Translations under genes and position numbers: made by a program | The notes under the pieces: generated by a model | The model's input: the letters and a program-made list of their open reading frames with translations, nothing else | Told to the model about the DNA's origin: nothing | Database searches by the model: none | Part shown: positions 34,806 through 45,200 of the stretch, piece by piece | Numbering within the stretch: the stretch's first letter is position 1 | How the letters are laid out: the number at the start of each line of letters is the position of its first letter | NCBI GenBank assembly: GCA_003486645.1 | Contig: DNGI01000047.1 | Coordinates: 1-64,000 of the forward strand | From: Cyanobacteria bacterium UBA11370 | Lineage (GTDB): Bacteria; Cyanobacteriota; Cyanobacteriia; Cyanobacteriales; Coleofasciculaceae | Direction: 5' to 3' | DNA: 64,000 bases

Positions 34806-36203
34806 TTAATAAGAACCCGCAAAATCAAGGGTTACTTGTTTTTCCAAACTTAAATAAATTTGCTGCTCAACGGGTGTCAACAATGACAATTCATTCAGAC
34901 GAGCATTATGATTAGCTAATATACCTTGGATCACTATCTCAAAATGCTGTAATATCCCTGTAATTGTAGCCGGATCAAACCGCTGGCAATCGTAACTAAT
35001 TCCAATCATCAACTCTGCACCTGGATACCCAATGATATTGAGGGCATAATTTGTCTTATAAAAGCCAGTAAAGTTTAAAATTTCTAGACCTTCATCCGGA
35101 TGTTGTATAAACTCCTCCACTGGGTAGTTTTCAAACACCACAATGCTTTCAAATAAAGGCAAAGTTCGTGGCACTTCACTCCAACCTTGAATCTCTACAA
35201 GTGGAGTATATTCATACTGGCGCATTTCAACTTGTTGAGCCTGAAGCTGCTTTAACCACACCACCAAAAATTGATCAGGTTCTAACTTAAGACAAACTGG
35301 TAAGGTATTAATAAATACTCCCACCATCGACTCCACTTTGCTTAAGTTTACTGGACGACCAGAAACACCACAGCCATAGACTACTTGATTTTGACCACTG
35401 TAGCGACTCAAAAGTATAGCCCAGACTCCTTGAAATAGGGTATTTAGTGTGAGCTGATGCTGCCGTGCTAAGGACTGTAGTGCTGCTGTTGTTGCTGCCG
35501 ATAATTTAATTTCTTGCTCATCATATCGTTCTTCTTGAGTGGGCAAATTTTCCGCCTCTAGGTTGATGAGAGGAGTGGGTGATTGAATTCCATTAAGCGC
35601 CTGCTTCCAGAAGATTTCGGCTTTAGATAAGTTCTGCTTTCGTAACCAGATGATGTAGTCTTTGAAGGGACGGCAAGGTGCTAAGGAGGCATTTTGATTG
35701 CGGACAAACCCTTGGTAAAGTTGAATCACGTCCTGGAACACCAAAGTGGTTGACCACCCATCTAGAATTAGATGATGTTTGCTCCAAATAATTTGATACG
35801 AGTCCTCAGTCAAGCGCAACAGCGTCAGGCGCATCAGGGGTGCTTGGGAAAAATCAAATCCCCGATCACGATCGCTTTTCACAAAAGCCTCTAATCGCTT
35901 GTCCTGTTCCACTGGATCGACTCCCCGCCAATCATACTGCTCTATCGGGACTTTGACGTTACGATGCACAACTTGTAGGGGTTTGTCAATTTCTTCCCAA
36001 TAAAAACTGGTACGCAAGATGGTGTATCGCTGCACGACTTGTTGCCAAGCCCGATCAAATGCGGCAACATTAAAATTACCCCGTACAGTAAAGCTAACTT
36101 GGATGAAATAGAGTTTCAATTCAGGAGCGTACAAACTATGGAAGAGGATGCCCTGTTGTACGGGTGAAAGTTCGTAGATATCTTCGATATTTTCTGTTTT
36201 CAT
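34806..36203 (-). CDS. Stand-alone NRPS condensation domain
   Basis: A protein of about 465 residues consisting only of a condensation domain. IEDIYELSPVQQGILFHSLY is the C1 motif in the form usual for DCL or dual-type domains. WSKHHLILDGWS contains an intact HHxxxDG, and the C-terminal latch region is present. The longest frame begins at TTG 36278, overlapping the upstream stop, but its first 25 residues are just translated heptamer repeat (TTNNQQP three times). The ATG at 36203 gives MKTENIEDIYELSP, matching the sister gene (MENENIQDIYELSP), so I start there. It should join the D-Asp of the preceding module (which ends in an epimerase) to Dab on the next NRPS, whose own C domain is truncated. 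Confidence 0.85.
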   Translation of the reverse strand: MKTENIEDIYELSPVQQGILFHSLYAPELKLYFIQVSFTVRGNFNVAAFDRAWQQVVQRYTILRTSFYWEEIDKPLQVVHRNVKVPIEQYDWRGVDPVEQDKRLEAFVKSDRDRGFDFSQAPLMRLTLLRLTEDSYQIIWSKHHLILDGWSTTLVFQDVIQLYQGFVRNQNASLAPCRPFKDYIIWLRKQNLSKAEIFWKQALNGIQSPTPLINLEAENLPTQEERYDEQEIKLSAATTAALQSLARQHQLTLNTLFQGVWAILLSRYSGQNQVVYGCGVSGRPVNLSKVESMVGVFINTLPVCLKLEPDQFLVVWLKQLQAQQVEMRQYEYTPLVEIQGWSEVPRTLPLFESIVVFENYPVEEFIQHPDEGLEILNFTGFYKTNYALNIIGYPGAELMIGISYDCQRFDPATITGILQHFEIVIQGILANHNARLNELSLLTPVEQQIYLSLEKQVTLDFAGSY

Positions 36204-36267
36204 TGGTTGTTGGTTGTTGGTTGTTGGTTGTTGGTTGTTGGTTGTTGGTTGTTGGTTGTTGGTTGTT
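36204..36267. repeat. Heptamer tandem repeat (TGGTTGT) at a gene junction
   Basis: About nine copies of TGGTTGT fill the junction between the Asp-E NRPS gene and the stand-alone C gene, ending at the C gene ATG. Read from an upstream TTG it encodes (TTNNQQP)n in frame. Confidence 0.9.
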
Positions 36268-36274
36268 CCAAAAC

Positions 36275-39200
36275 TCAAACCTCAAAACTTTTAGTCCCTC
36301 GGTTAATTTTCGCTAGGAACTGCTCTAAATCTTTTTGACTCAAATTCGCTTCTGGAAAATCAGAAGACGTGTAGCCTCCAGCTTCGGGAGACTGGCAATG
36401 GGTAATGAGCGATCGCAACGCTTCAACACACCCTTGAGCCAACTCTTCAATCGTGGTTCGCTGATGAATTTGTTCGCTGTACGTCCACTCCAGTTGCAAC
36501 TCACCCCCAAGTACAAACCCGTTAATATCTATCAGATAGCGCCGATTACCTCGCGGACTGCGACTCGCGTCAGTCGTCGGGTTAACCAACTTAAACAGCG
36601 ATGATTCCGGCAGAACTTGGTCAAACTGTTCTAAGTAGTTAAATCGCACTTCAGCTTGAGGAAGGCTTTGTAATCGTTGGGTTATTTGCGTGTCCTCACT
36701 TAGATAGCGCAGCACTCCGTAGCCAATTCCTCGATTGGGAACACCTCGAAGTTGCTCTTTGATCGCTTTGAGTGCCTCTCCTGGATCAGAAATCCCCTCT
36801 AACGTCAGCACCACTGGGAAAATTGTTGTAAACCAACCGACTGTCCGCGATACGTCGATATCCTGCTTAATTGCCTCTCGTCCATGTCCCTCTAAATCCA
36901 GCAACAGGAATTGTTCCTGTGTCCACTCGGCAAAGGTTTGTACTAACGCCGTCAGCAGGACATCGTTAATTTGGGTCTGATACACCGCTGGCACATCCTG
37001 CAGCAAGGCACGAGTTTCTTCAATATTGAGAGCAACGGATACAGTACAAGCTAAAGCTACCGTATTCGCACCGTTGGGATTATCTACAGGCAAGCGGGAG
37101 ATAGATCGATACTGTTCGGTTAACCTCTCCCCCTGCCCCTCTCCTGCAAGAAGAGGGGAGTCTACCTCCCCCCTTCCCTCGTAGGGAAGGGGGGTCGGGG
37201 GGGTTAGGTCGGCTGTATCTGAACAGTATTGAGAGATGGACTGACGAAATACTCTTACCCAGTAGTCGCATTCTTGCTGAAGTCGTTCTGAACGGGCATA
37301 ATCTTGTAAAGACTCAGACCACTGCTGGAACGAAAACGTCTTCGGAGGCAGTTGAACAGCTTTTCCTTGACTAAGTTGCTGATAAATCTGCTGGAAATCT
37401 TCGAGTAAAATTCGCCAAGAAATGCCATCTACCGCTAAGTGATGAATCACGATCAGTAAACGGTTAGGCTGGTTGTCCCCAAAGTTAAATAGAGCAACTC
37501 GTATTAGCAACCCCTCTGCTAAATTCAGGCTGGCTTGGAGTTCAGAAGTAGTCGATTCAAGGATGCTTTCTAGTTCTGCTGGTGGAATACCGGATAAATT
37601 AATGTAGGAGAAAGGTACGGATTCAACGGCATTCAATCCAGCATTAAATTGCTGCCAACCGGATTCTGTGGAAGTAAACCGCAGGCGCAATCCGTCATGA
37701 TGCTCCATTAAATGCTGTACGGTTTGCTTAAGGAGGTCAGATTTAATAGATTGTTGTACCTCCAGCAGTAAAGCTTGGTTCCAGTGGTGCATATCCCACA
37801 GCTTCTGTTCAAAGAACCAGTGCTGAATTGGAGTTAGGGGAATTGCACCCGTTACAGGTTTCTGTTGGGCTTGAATTGTTGCAGTTGTTCTGGCTACTGC
37901 GGCTAATCCTGCTACTGTCGGAGACTCAAACAGTTGCTTGGGAGTAAGTTGTAAACCCGCTTGGTTAGTTCTGGCGACAATCTGAATGCTGAGGATTGAA
38001 TCTCCACCCAATTCAAAGAAGTTGTCATAGATGCTGACACCTTTAAGTCCCAATACTTGCGCCCAAATCTTGGCAATGGTTTGCTCAATAGGAGTGCGCG
38101 GAGCAACAAATTGCCCTTCCATTTCCGGTTTAATAGTATCAGCAGCTAGCAGTGCTTGACGGTCTATTTTCCCGTTGGCGGTGAGAGGTAGGGCTTTCAG
38201 TCGTACAAATGCTGAAGGTATCATATACTCCGGCAATTTTTCCTTAAGGAAATCCCGGAGATTGCTAACCAAAAATTCAGATTGATTCAGAACAACATAA
38301 GCAACGAGACGCTTATTACTGAGTTGATCTTCCTGTGCCAAAACAACAGTTTCTTGGATAGCAGGATGTTGACTTAGCACCGATTCAATCTCTCCAAGTT
38401 CAATGCGGAACCCGCGAATTTTTACTTGGTGATCAATTCGTCCCAAAAATTCTATAGTTCCGTCAGGAAGATAACAAGCTAAATCCCCAGTTTTATAAAC
38501 TTTTATGGGATGGATATCTTCGGTTTTTAGATGCTCGATAGTAATAAACTTCTCAGCGGTTAGTTGGGGTTGATTCAGATAGCCTCGCACCACACTATCC
38601 CCACCAATGTATAACTCTCCAGGCACTCCGATGGGTACAGGTTGTAGATAATGATCGAGAATATAAACTTGAGTATTTGCGATCGCACGACCAATCGGCA
38701 CTGTCTTCAAGTTATCCCAATTTGCTTGATCTTGAATTAGATAAGTCAAGACACCGACAGTCGTTTCAGTTGGTCCATAGTGGTTGATAATTTGACAACT
38801 TGGTTTGTAATTCTGGATTTTTTCAACTAACGTCCAACTGAGTACTTCACCCCCTAAAATTAGATACTTTCTCGGCAAAATCTTCTCCGGGTGGGAGGCT
38901 GTCAAAAGAGCGTTTAAATGAGAAGGAACAATTTTAAGACAGTCAATGGGATAACTTTTGCAATACTCTACAAATGCCTCTGGATTGGTTGCTCGTTCCT
39001 GGGAGATAATGTGTAACAATCCACCCGTACTCAAGGCTGGGAAAATAGCCGTATTACCCAAATCTGCTGCAACGGTAGAAACGGTGGCAAAGCTTGCACC
39101 CTTCGGCAAATCTAGTCGTTCTAAAATACCATGGAGGTAGTTGAGAAGTTGCCGATGTTCAATAGCAACACCTTTAGGTTGACCTGTTGAGCCTGAAGTA

Positions 39201-41185
39201 TAAATAATATAGGCTAAATTCTCAGGACTTACTTGACCAGGCAAATTTTCTTCGGGTTGCTGACTAATTACTTCCCAATCAGTATCTAAACAAACAATCA
39301 GTGGATTTTGGATTTTGGATTTTGGATTTTGGATTGGATGTGGTTGAGTATTAGATTCAATTGAGTCTATGAGTGGATTGGTAGACTTTAATTCAACGTC
39401 TAAAATCGCTAATTTTGAATCGGCTAAGTGCTGCTGAGTTAAAATAACTGATACCCCAGCATCTTGTATCATGAACGTGAGGCGATCGCTCGGTAGTATC
39501 GGATCTAAGGGTAGGTAGGCTCCACCTGCTTTAAGAATACCCAATAAGCCAACAATCAGTTCTACAGAACGCTCCATGCACGGTGCTACAATGGTTTCAG
39601 AACTAACACCTAACAGTTGTAGGTGATGAGCAATTTGATTAGCACGGGTATTTAGTTCAGCATAAGTCAGTTGTTGATCTTCAAAGATAACGGCAATGGT
39701 GTTAGGAGTGTCTGCTGCTTGTTGCTCGAACAAATGAATAAAAGTATAGTCCTCTGTCATCCCTCCTGTTAGGGGGGAATGAGGGGGGTGGATACCGAAG
39801 TGTTTGGCGAAATTAATTTGGGTGTTGTTGAATTCGACGAGTAACTGATGGCGATCGCACTCACTCAAAATCTCTAATTCACCAATAGTCGCTTCAGGAT
39901 TTTCGCTCACACTGGCTAACAAAGTTTGAAAATATCGTCCTAAGCGTTCAATATCTTCTCTCTGAAATAAGTTTGAATCATAGTGAAATTCTGTCAGTAA
40001 AGAGTCATCCTGCCGAATACAGGAAAGTTTAACTTTAAATCGGTCAATACAAACATATTGTTTATAAATTGACAACGTTAAATCAGCAACAGAATAGTGA
40101 GGAGACTGTTCCTCGAATTCAAAGCAAAACGGGAAAAACGATAAATCTATGTCTTTTCCAGTCGGATCTATAATTTCTTTCCAAGTAAATGATTCTTGCC
40201 ATATCAAGCTATCGTTTATCGATTCATCAATTTGTTTTAATAAGTTACTAAATTTAGTTTGATCTTCTAAATGGCAATCAACAGGTAAGTATTTAGCTAA
40301 TAAACCCAATGCTGGTTTCAATTCTTCATAATTTCGCCCATCACAATATGTACCAACCATAACGTCTGACTGTCCTGTCATACGCCAGAGTAAAATCTGC
40401 CAGCAAGTTTGCAGAAAAACAGAAATGGAAGTGTTGTATGTTTTGGCGATCGCTTCAAACTTCGCTACACTATCTGAATTAAAATCTAAAACAATAGATT
40501 GAGGTTCAAATCCGGGTTTAACAACAGGCTGATTTTCGTGCGGAAGTTTCCAATTCGCTAACGCTGAAAAATCTTTCGTGCGCCAATATTTTTTTCCTAC
40601 TTCAGCCTCTTCCCCTTCAAATAGTTCATTTTGCCATTCAGCAATATCAACATATTGTAAAGGCTGATCATTCAGTTCCTGATTGTCTCCTCCTGCTGCA
40701 TAATAACGGCTGATTTCCTGCACGATATTCTTGAGGGTAACTACATCAGCGTTCATGGCTGATAGAGAGACTATTAATATATGCTTATCTGGCGAAAGAG
40801 CGACTAGAGAAGTATCTAAAACTTGACCCTGTTCCAAGTCGAAATAGTGTTGACTAGCTGCGTCAAATAATGCCTCAATTTTAGCCTTTTGTTGTTCAGG
40901 AACTAAACCATCCAAGTTATGATACTGAATGCTAGCTGATCGGTTATCAGCAATCACTTGAAGTGGAATAGTCATGCCTGGTAAAGCCTGAAAATTAGTA
41001 CGCAGAATTTCATGTTTCTCAACCGTCTTTTGTAAGGCTAACTCCAAAAGTTGTGTATTGAGATTTCCCTCAATTAAAACAGCACATTGAGCGCGATAAG
41101 GTTGGCTATTTCTAGTTTGCTGTAACAACCATAAACGTTCTTGTTGAGGGGAGAGTGAAAACCCCTCTATCGATAGACTCTGCAT
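36275..41185 (-). CDS. NRPS: interface-like C*, A(Asp), PCP, epimerase
   Basis: A 1636-residue NRPS. The N-terminal condensation-fold domain (about 1-445) has lost HHxxxDG (SLSAMNADVVTL) and resembles the one in the terminal Asp module, fitting an interface domain that recruits a beta-hydroxylase. The A domain reads D-L-T-K-I-G-H-V-G, the Asp code. A PCP (NFFELGGDSILSIQ) and an epimerase follow (HHLAVDGISW; NYLEQFDQV), so this residue should become D-configured. The tail has YTSSDFPEANLSQKDLEQFL, the linker normally found between an E and the next C domain; here the C domain is a separate gene. GGAG precedes the ATG. Three repeat-derived insertions interrupt its loops (37136-37194, 39303-39337, 39755-39800). 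A stand-alone TauD gene lies 28 bp upstream. Confidence 0.93.
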   Translation of the reverse strand: MQSLSIEGFSLSPQQERLWLLQQTRNSQPYRAQCAVLIEGNLNTQLLELALQKTVEKHEILRTNFQALPGMTIPLQVIADNRSASIQYHNLDGLVPEQQKAKIEALFDAASQHYFDLEQGQVLDTSLVALSPDKHILIVSLSAMNADVVTLKNIVQEISRYYAAGGDNQELNDQPLQYVDIAEWQNELFEGEEAEVGKKYWRTKDFSALANWKLPHENQPVVKPGFEPQSIVLDFNSDSVAKFEAIAKTYNTSISVFLQTCWQILLWRMTGQSDVMVGTYCDGRNYEELKPALGLLAKYLPVDCHLEDQTKFSNLLKQIDESINDSLIWQESFTWKEIIDPTGKDIDLSFFPFCFEFEEQSPHYSVADLTLSIYKQYVCIDRFKVKLSCIRQDDSLLTEFHYDSNLFQREDIERLGRYFQTLLASVSENPEATIGELEILSECDRHQLLVEFNNTQINFAKHFGIHPPHSPLTGGMTEDYTFIHLFEQQAADTPNTIAVIFEDQQLTYAELNTRANQIAHHLQLLGVSSETIVAPCMERSVELIVGLLGILKAGGAYLPLDPILPSDRLTFMIQDAGVSVILTQQHLADSKLAILDVELKSTNPLIDSIESNTQPHPIQNPKSKIQNPLIVCLDTDWEVISQQPEENLPGQVSPENLAYIIYTSGSTGQPKGVAIEHRQLLNYLHGILERLDLPKGASFATVSTVAADLGNTAIFPALSTGGLLHIISQERATNPEAFVEYCKSYPIDCLKIVPSHLNALLTASHPEKILPRKYLILGGEVLSWTLVEKIQNYKPSCQIINHYGPTETTVGVLTYLIQDQANWDNLKTVPIGRAIANTQVYILDHYLQPVPIGVPGELYIGGDSVVRGYLNQPQLTAEKFITIEHLKTEDIHPIKVYKTGDLACYLPDGTIEFLGRIDHQVKIRGFRIELGEIESVLSQHPAIQETVVLAQEDQLSNKRLVAYVVLNQSEFLVSNLRDFLKEKLPEYMIPSAFVRLKALPLTANGKIDRQALLAADTIKPEMEGQFVAPRTPIEQTIAKIWAQVLGLKGVSIYDNFFELGGDSILSIQIVARTNQAGLQLTPKQLFESPTVAGLAAVARTTATIQAQQKPVTGAIPLTPIQHWFFEQKLWDMHHWNQALLLEVQQSIKSDLLKQTVQHLMEHHDGLRLRFTSTESGWQQFNAGLNAVESVPFSYINLSGIPPAELESILESTTSELQASLNLAEGLLIRVALFNFGDNQPNRLLIVIHHLAVDGISWRILLEDFQQIYQQLSQGKAVQLPPKTFSFQQWSESLQDYARSERLQQECDYWVRVFRQSISQYCSDTADLTPPTPLPYEGRGEVDSPLLAGEGQGERLTEQYRSISRLPVDNPNGANTVALACTVSVALNIEETRALLQDVPAVYQTQINDVLLTALVQTFAEWTQEQFLLLDLEGHGREAIKQDIDVSRTVGWFTTIFPVVLTLEGISDPGEALKAIKEQLRGVPNRGIGYGVLRYLSEDTQITQRLQSLPQAEVRFNYLEQFDQVLPESSLFKLVNPTTDASRSPRGNRRYLIDINGFVLGGELQLEWTYSEQIHQRTTIEELAQGCVEALRSLITHCQSPEAGGYTSSDFPEANLSQKDLEQFLAKINRGTKSFEV
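37123..37207. repeat. Hairpin repeat inserted in the epimerase domain
   Basis: CCCCCCTTCCCT (37168-37179) and its exact complement (37183-37194) form a 12-bp stem with a 3-base loop. A second stem, CCCCTCT/AGAGGGG, lies at 37136-37158. Translated in frame the region gives a Gly/Pro/Glu-rich stretch (PPTPLPYEGRGE, then LLAGEGQGER) inside the E domain, in a loop not normally this long. Confidence 0.8.
39303..39337. repeat. Heptamer repeat GGATTTT inside an A domain
   Basis: Four exact GGATTTT units plus one variant are translated in frame as IQNPKSKIQNP, in the loop before the A3 motif. The Asp A domain of the terminal module lacks this stretch. Confidence 0.85.
39755..39800. repeat. C/G-tract repeat between C* and A domains
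   Basis: A stretch around CCCTCCTGTTAGGGGGGA, followed by GAGGGGGG, is translated as IHPPHSPLTGGMTED between the condensation-fold and A domains. The sister module lacks it. It looks like a member of the same hairpin-repeat class as the one in the epimerase domain. Confidence 0.6.
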
Positions 41186-41213
41186 GGTTTTAACTCCGTT
41201 TTATTGTGTTGCG

Positions 41214-42230
41214 CTAACTATCTTTGTCTTTAAAATTTTCTGCCATTCCAACTACGACTTGCCGCGAACCTATAAAGGGTTTACGTCCATGAGCGGCTAG
41301 CATATTGTCTAGCATCAAAACATCCCCTTCTTGCCAAGGGAAAATAACCGTTTCTTGTTGATAGATTTGGCGAATTTCATCTAAGATAGAACCTTCTATG
41401 GGAGAGCCATCACCGTAATAAGCATTCCGGGGAAGGTGTTCTTCTTTCAATGTTGAAAGTAAGGTTTGGCGAACTTCTGGTTCTAAACTGGATACGTGAA
41501 ATAAATGAGCTTGGTTAAACCATACCATTTCCCCTGTTTGAGGATGTGTGGCAACGGCTTGACAAACTTGACGAGTTCTTAAATTATTGCCATCCTTCCA
41601 CTCAAAATCAATTCCAGATTGGCGGCAATAACGTTCTACCTCTAATTTATTCTTTGTCTGAAATACATTCTCCCATGAAAGGTCTAATTTGTCACCATAA
41701 TTTCTGACATACATCACCTTTTTTTGGATAAATTTTTCTTTAATTTTTTCGTCGATACGTTGAAACACTTTTCGACTATCTGCAATCGGTGTTTCCCCTC
41801 CCTGTTCGGCTGATTTGAGACAGCAAAACCAAATTTTCATCGGCCAGTTTAGAGAGTATGCCATCTCGTTATGTAAAGGAATAGAGCGATTGGCAGGGTA
41901 TTCAGTTGAAGTGTAAATTTTGCCACTCACTTGACTACGTGGTGTTGAACGATAGGAATAATCCAGCAACATTCCGGAAAGAGTTTGAATAAACTGCTCG
42001 AATTGTGTAACTTCGGTGATATCAAAGTTTCGGAATAAAATACCACCATGTTGTAAAAGATAGGATGCGATCGCATCTCGATTATTGGCTGCCCAAGTCA
42101 CTAAGTTAATGCCTGCAACGGCGGGTTGAATCACTAAAGGTAGTGGCTGTTCGGGCTGAAGTAATTCGACTTTCACTAAGTCGGTTGGCGATACTTTAAC
42201 GGCTGTGCGTCTAGTGGTTTTGAATTTCAT
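41214..42230 (-). CDS. TauD/SyrP-like Fe(II)/2-oxoglutarate oxygenase
   Basis: A 338-residue stand-alone oxygenase. His120 and Glu122 (PLHNEMAYSLNWP) with His314 (MLAAHGRKPF) form the iron triad, and Arg323 should bind 2-oxoglutarate. It aligns along its whole length with the TauD domain fused to the 28190-33334 NRPS. Family members related to SyrP hydroxylate Asp on a carrier protein. It lies between an NRPS ending in a C domain and the Asp-E NRPS beginning with an interface-like domain, so its likely substrate is PCP-bound Asp, giving beta-hydroxyaspartate. A weak AAGAG precedes the ATG. Hydroxylation of the Dab residue is a less likely alternative. Confidence 0.9.
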   Translation of the reverse strand: MKFKTTRRTAVKVSPTDLVKVELLQPEQPLPLVIQPAVAGINLVTWAANNRDAIASYLLQHGGILFRNFDITEVTQFEQFIQTLSGMLLDYSYRSTPRSQVSGKIYTSTEYPANRSIPLHNEMAYSLNWPMKIWFCCLKSAEQGGETPIADSRKVFQRIDEKIKEKFIQKKVMYVRNYGDKLDLSWENVFQTKNKLEVERYCRQSGIDFEWKDGNNLRTRQVCQAVATHPQTGEMVWFNQAHLFHVSSLEPEVRQTLLSTLKEEHLPRNAYYGDGSPIEGSILDEIRQIYQQETVIFPWQEGDVLMLDNMLAAHGRKPFIGSRQVVVGMAENFKDKDS

Positions 42231-42275
42231 ACTCTTAGAAATTAGAAGTCAGGAGCTAGGCGTAATGTTTGAGTT

Positions 42276-45200
42276 TTAACGTTTAACGGATTTACGCCGA
42301 ATGTTTCCGAGCTTTTGATGGCGGGCTGTTTTAAACTCTTGTTCTTGGGCAAGCTGTTGTTCTTTTTCGGTGTTTCTCAAGATCTCTATGAGTTCGTTGA
42401 GCGGAATGTTAGGGTGTTCGACTACTGTAATAAGTAGAGTTTCATAGAACTGCGTCATACGAGCAATTGTTGCTGCTTCAAAGATGTCAGTTTTATACTC
42501 AAAGAAACCCGTTAAACCTGTAGCTGTTTCTGTTAAATCAAGCTTAAGGTCATAGCGTGCTACCCCAGTTTCTACTTCTAAACTATTGAGCGTTAGACCT
42601 GGAAGTTCTACAGTTGGCATGGGCGTATTTTGGAGGACAAACCACACCTGAAACAGAGGATTGTTTCCGAGATTACGCTCTGGCTGTAACTCTGCTACTA
42701 ACTTCTCAAAGGGTAAATCTTGATGAGCGTAAGCTCCTAACGCGACTTCCCTTACCCGCTTCAATACATCCTGAAAAGTGGGATTACCCGATAAAGCAGT
42801 CCGTAAGACAAGGGTATTCACAAAAAATCCAATCAGTTCCTCCGTTTCGCATCGGTTGCGATTGGCGATAGGTGAACCAACAGCAATATCCTCTTGCTGA
42901 GAGTAGCAATGGAGCCAGATTTTGAACGCCGCTAATAGAGTCATAAATAGGGTGACACCTTCCCGATGGCTCAGTGTTTTGAGCGCTTCTGTTAAAGTTG
43001 AGGACAAGGCAAAGCTGTGCTTTTTCCCGGCGGAAGATGAAGTAGAGGAGCGATTGGCTTTGCCACCGCCCAAAGGGCGATCGCTAGATAATTTCAGTAC
43101 AGGCGGAATTGTACCCAGTTGCCGCTTCCAGTACGTGAGCTGAGTTTCTAACACTTCCCCCTGCAACCACTGTCGCTGCCAGACAGCGAAATCTGCATAC
43201 TGAATCGATAGCTCTGGCAATGGCGAAGGTTGTCCTTGACAGCAAGCATAGTACAAGGTTGTCAGTTCTCGGAAAAACACTCCAACAGACCAGCCATCTG
43301 TAACAATGTGATGGATATTTAACACCAGTAAGTGTTCCTGCGGATTGAGTTGCAACAACATCCATCGCAGCAACGGACCTTGAGTTAAGTCGAAGGGTTG
43401 TTGGCTCCACCGCGTGACGAACTGTTGAACGTTTTGTGATTGCTCAACCTCTGACAACTCCTCTAAATTCATCACAGGCAGCTTCATCGTTAGGAATGGA
43501 GCAATCACCTGAACCGCTTGCCCATCAACCACACCGAAGGTTGTACGTAACACTTCATGGCGACGCACGATTTCGTTTAAAGCTTGTTCGAGTGCTGCCA
43601 CATCCAGGGAACCAACAAAGTGTAAAGCTCCTGGCATGGTATAGGCTAAACTACCTGGCTGTAGCTGTTCCAACAGCCACAGTCTTTCTTGGGAAAATGA
43701 CAGAGGTAGCTTGCCATTTCGAGCAATGCGATCAATAGGAGGAGCATTTTGTCCCGATTCTGACTTAAGCGCCTCTTGGATGGCGGCGGCTAATCCAGCG
43801 ACTGTCGGCTCCTCAAACAAGCGGCGTAGAGGCAATTCTACCTCAAAGCAATTCTCTAATCGAGAAATCAATTGGGTAGCTAACAGGGAATGTCCGCCCA
43901 ACTCAAAGAAATTATCGTAAATCCCAACTGACTCGACACCAAGAACTTGCACCCAAATTCCCACAACGGTTTCCTCAACTGGGTTACGGGGTGCCACAAA
44001 ACTTTTTTGCCCATAATCATTACTACTATCAGGTGCAGGGAGGGCACGGCGATTCACCTTGCCATTCGGTGTCAAGGGCAGTGTCTCTAACCTCACAAAG
44101 GCGGACGGTATCATATAGTGAGGTAGCTTTTGTGTTAAGAACTGACGTAATTCGTGAGTTAGATCGGGTAAAGGTTCTTGAGCAACCACATAGGCAGTTA
44201 AATACTGATTATCCGGTTCATCCTCCCTGACAGTTACCACAGCTTGTACCACAGCCGGATGTTGACTCAATACCGCTTCAATCTCTCCAAGTTCAATGCG
44301 AAAGCCGCGTAATTTCACCTGATCATCGGTTCGTCCCAGGTACTCAAGGGTGCCATCACTGCGGTAACGAGCCAAGTCTCCAGTTTGATAGAGCCTTCCA
44401 CCAACAGGATGAAGGATAAACCGTTGCGCCGTCAGTTCAGGACGATTGAGGTAGCCTCGCGCTACTCCAGCACCACCGATGTATAGTTCACCCGGAACCC
44501 CAATCGGTACAGGTTGCCCAAACGAGTCGAGTAAATAAATCGTGGTGTTGGCAATGGGGTGTCCAATCGGTACTAAAGATTTCTCCAGTTGAGTTGCCTC
44601 TAGCTGGTAAACTGTAGACCAAATGGTAGTTTCTGTCGGACCGTACAAGTTCCATACCGCAGCCCCTCTTGCCAGTAACTGCTCTGCCAAGTCACGGGGT
44701 AACGCCTCGCCACCACAGAGAATTTTCAACTCCTGACTGCCTTGCCACCCTGCGGCTAGTAACATACGCCATGTGGCTGGGGTGGCTTGCATCACAGTAG
44801 CACCGGATGCTGTCAGGGATTGGATTAGCTTTTTCCCATCCGTAGCGGTTTCTCGGCTAGCTATGACAACACGCGCACCCGTAATTAGGGGTAAATACAG
44901 TTCTAGAGCCGCAATATCAAAGGATAGGGTCGTAATTGCCAGAAAAATGTCAGAGGAGGTTAATCCTGGCTGCCGTGCCATTGAGGTTAAGAAGTTGACG
45001 ACAGCACTATGAGGAATTTGTACTCCCTTGGGGAGTCCCGTAGAGCCTGAAGTGTAGATGAGATAAGCCAGATTTTCTGATGTGGCACAATGAACGGGGT
45101 TATCTACACTCTTTTGGCGAATCGTTTCCCAATCTGTATCTAAGCAGAGAACCTGTGCTTGATGGTGGGGTAAACTTTCGAGCAACGGCTGTTGCGTCAA

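Noticed and set aside
34682-34915. Rightward 77-codon ORF
   Set aside because: It runs through a purine-rich low-complexity tract and then antisense into the stand-alone C gene. Not supported.
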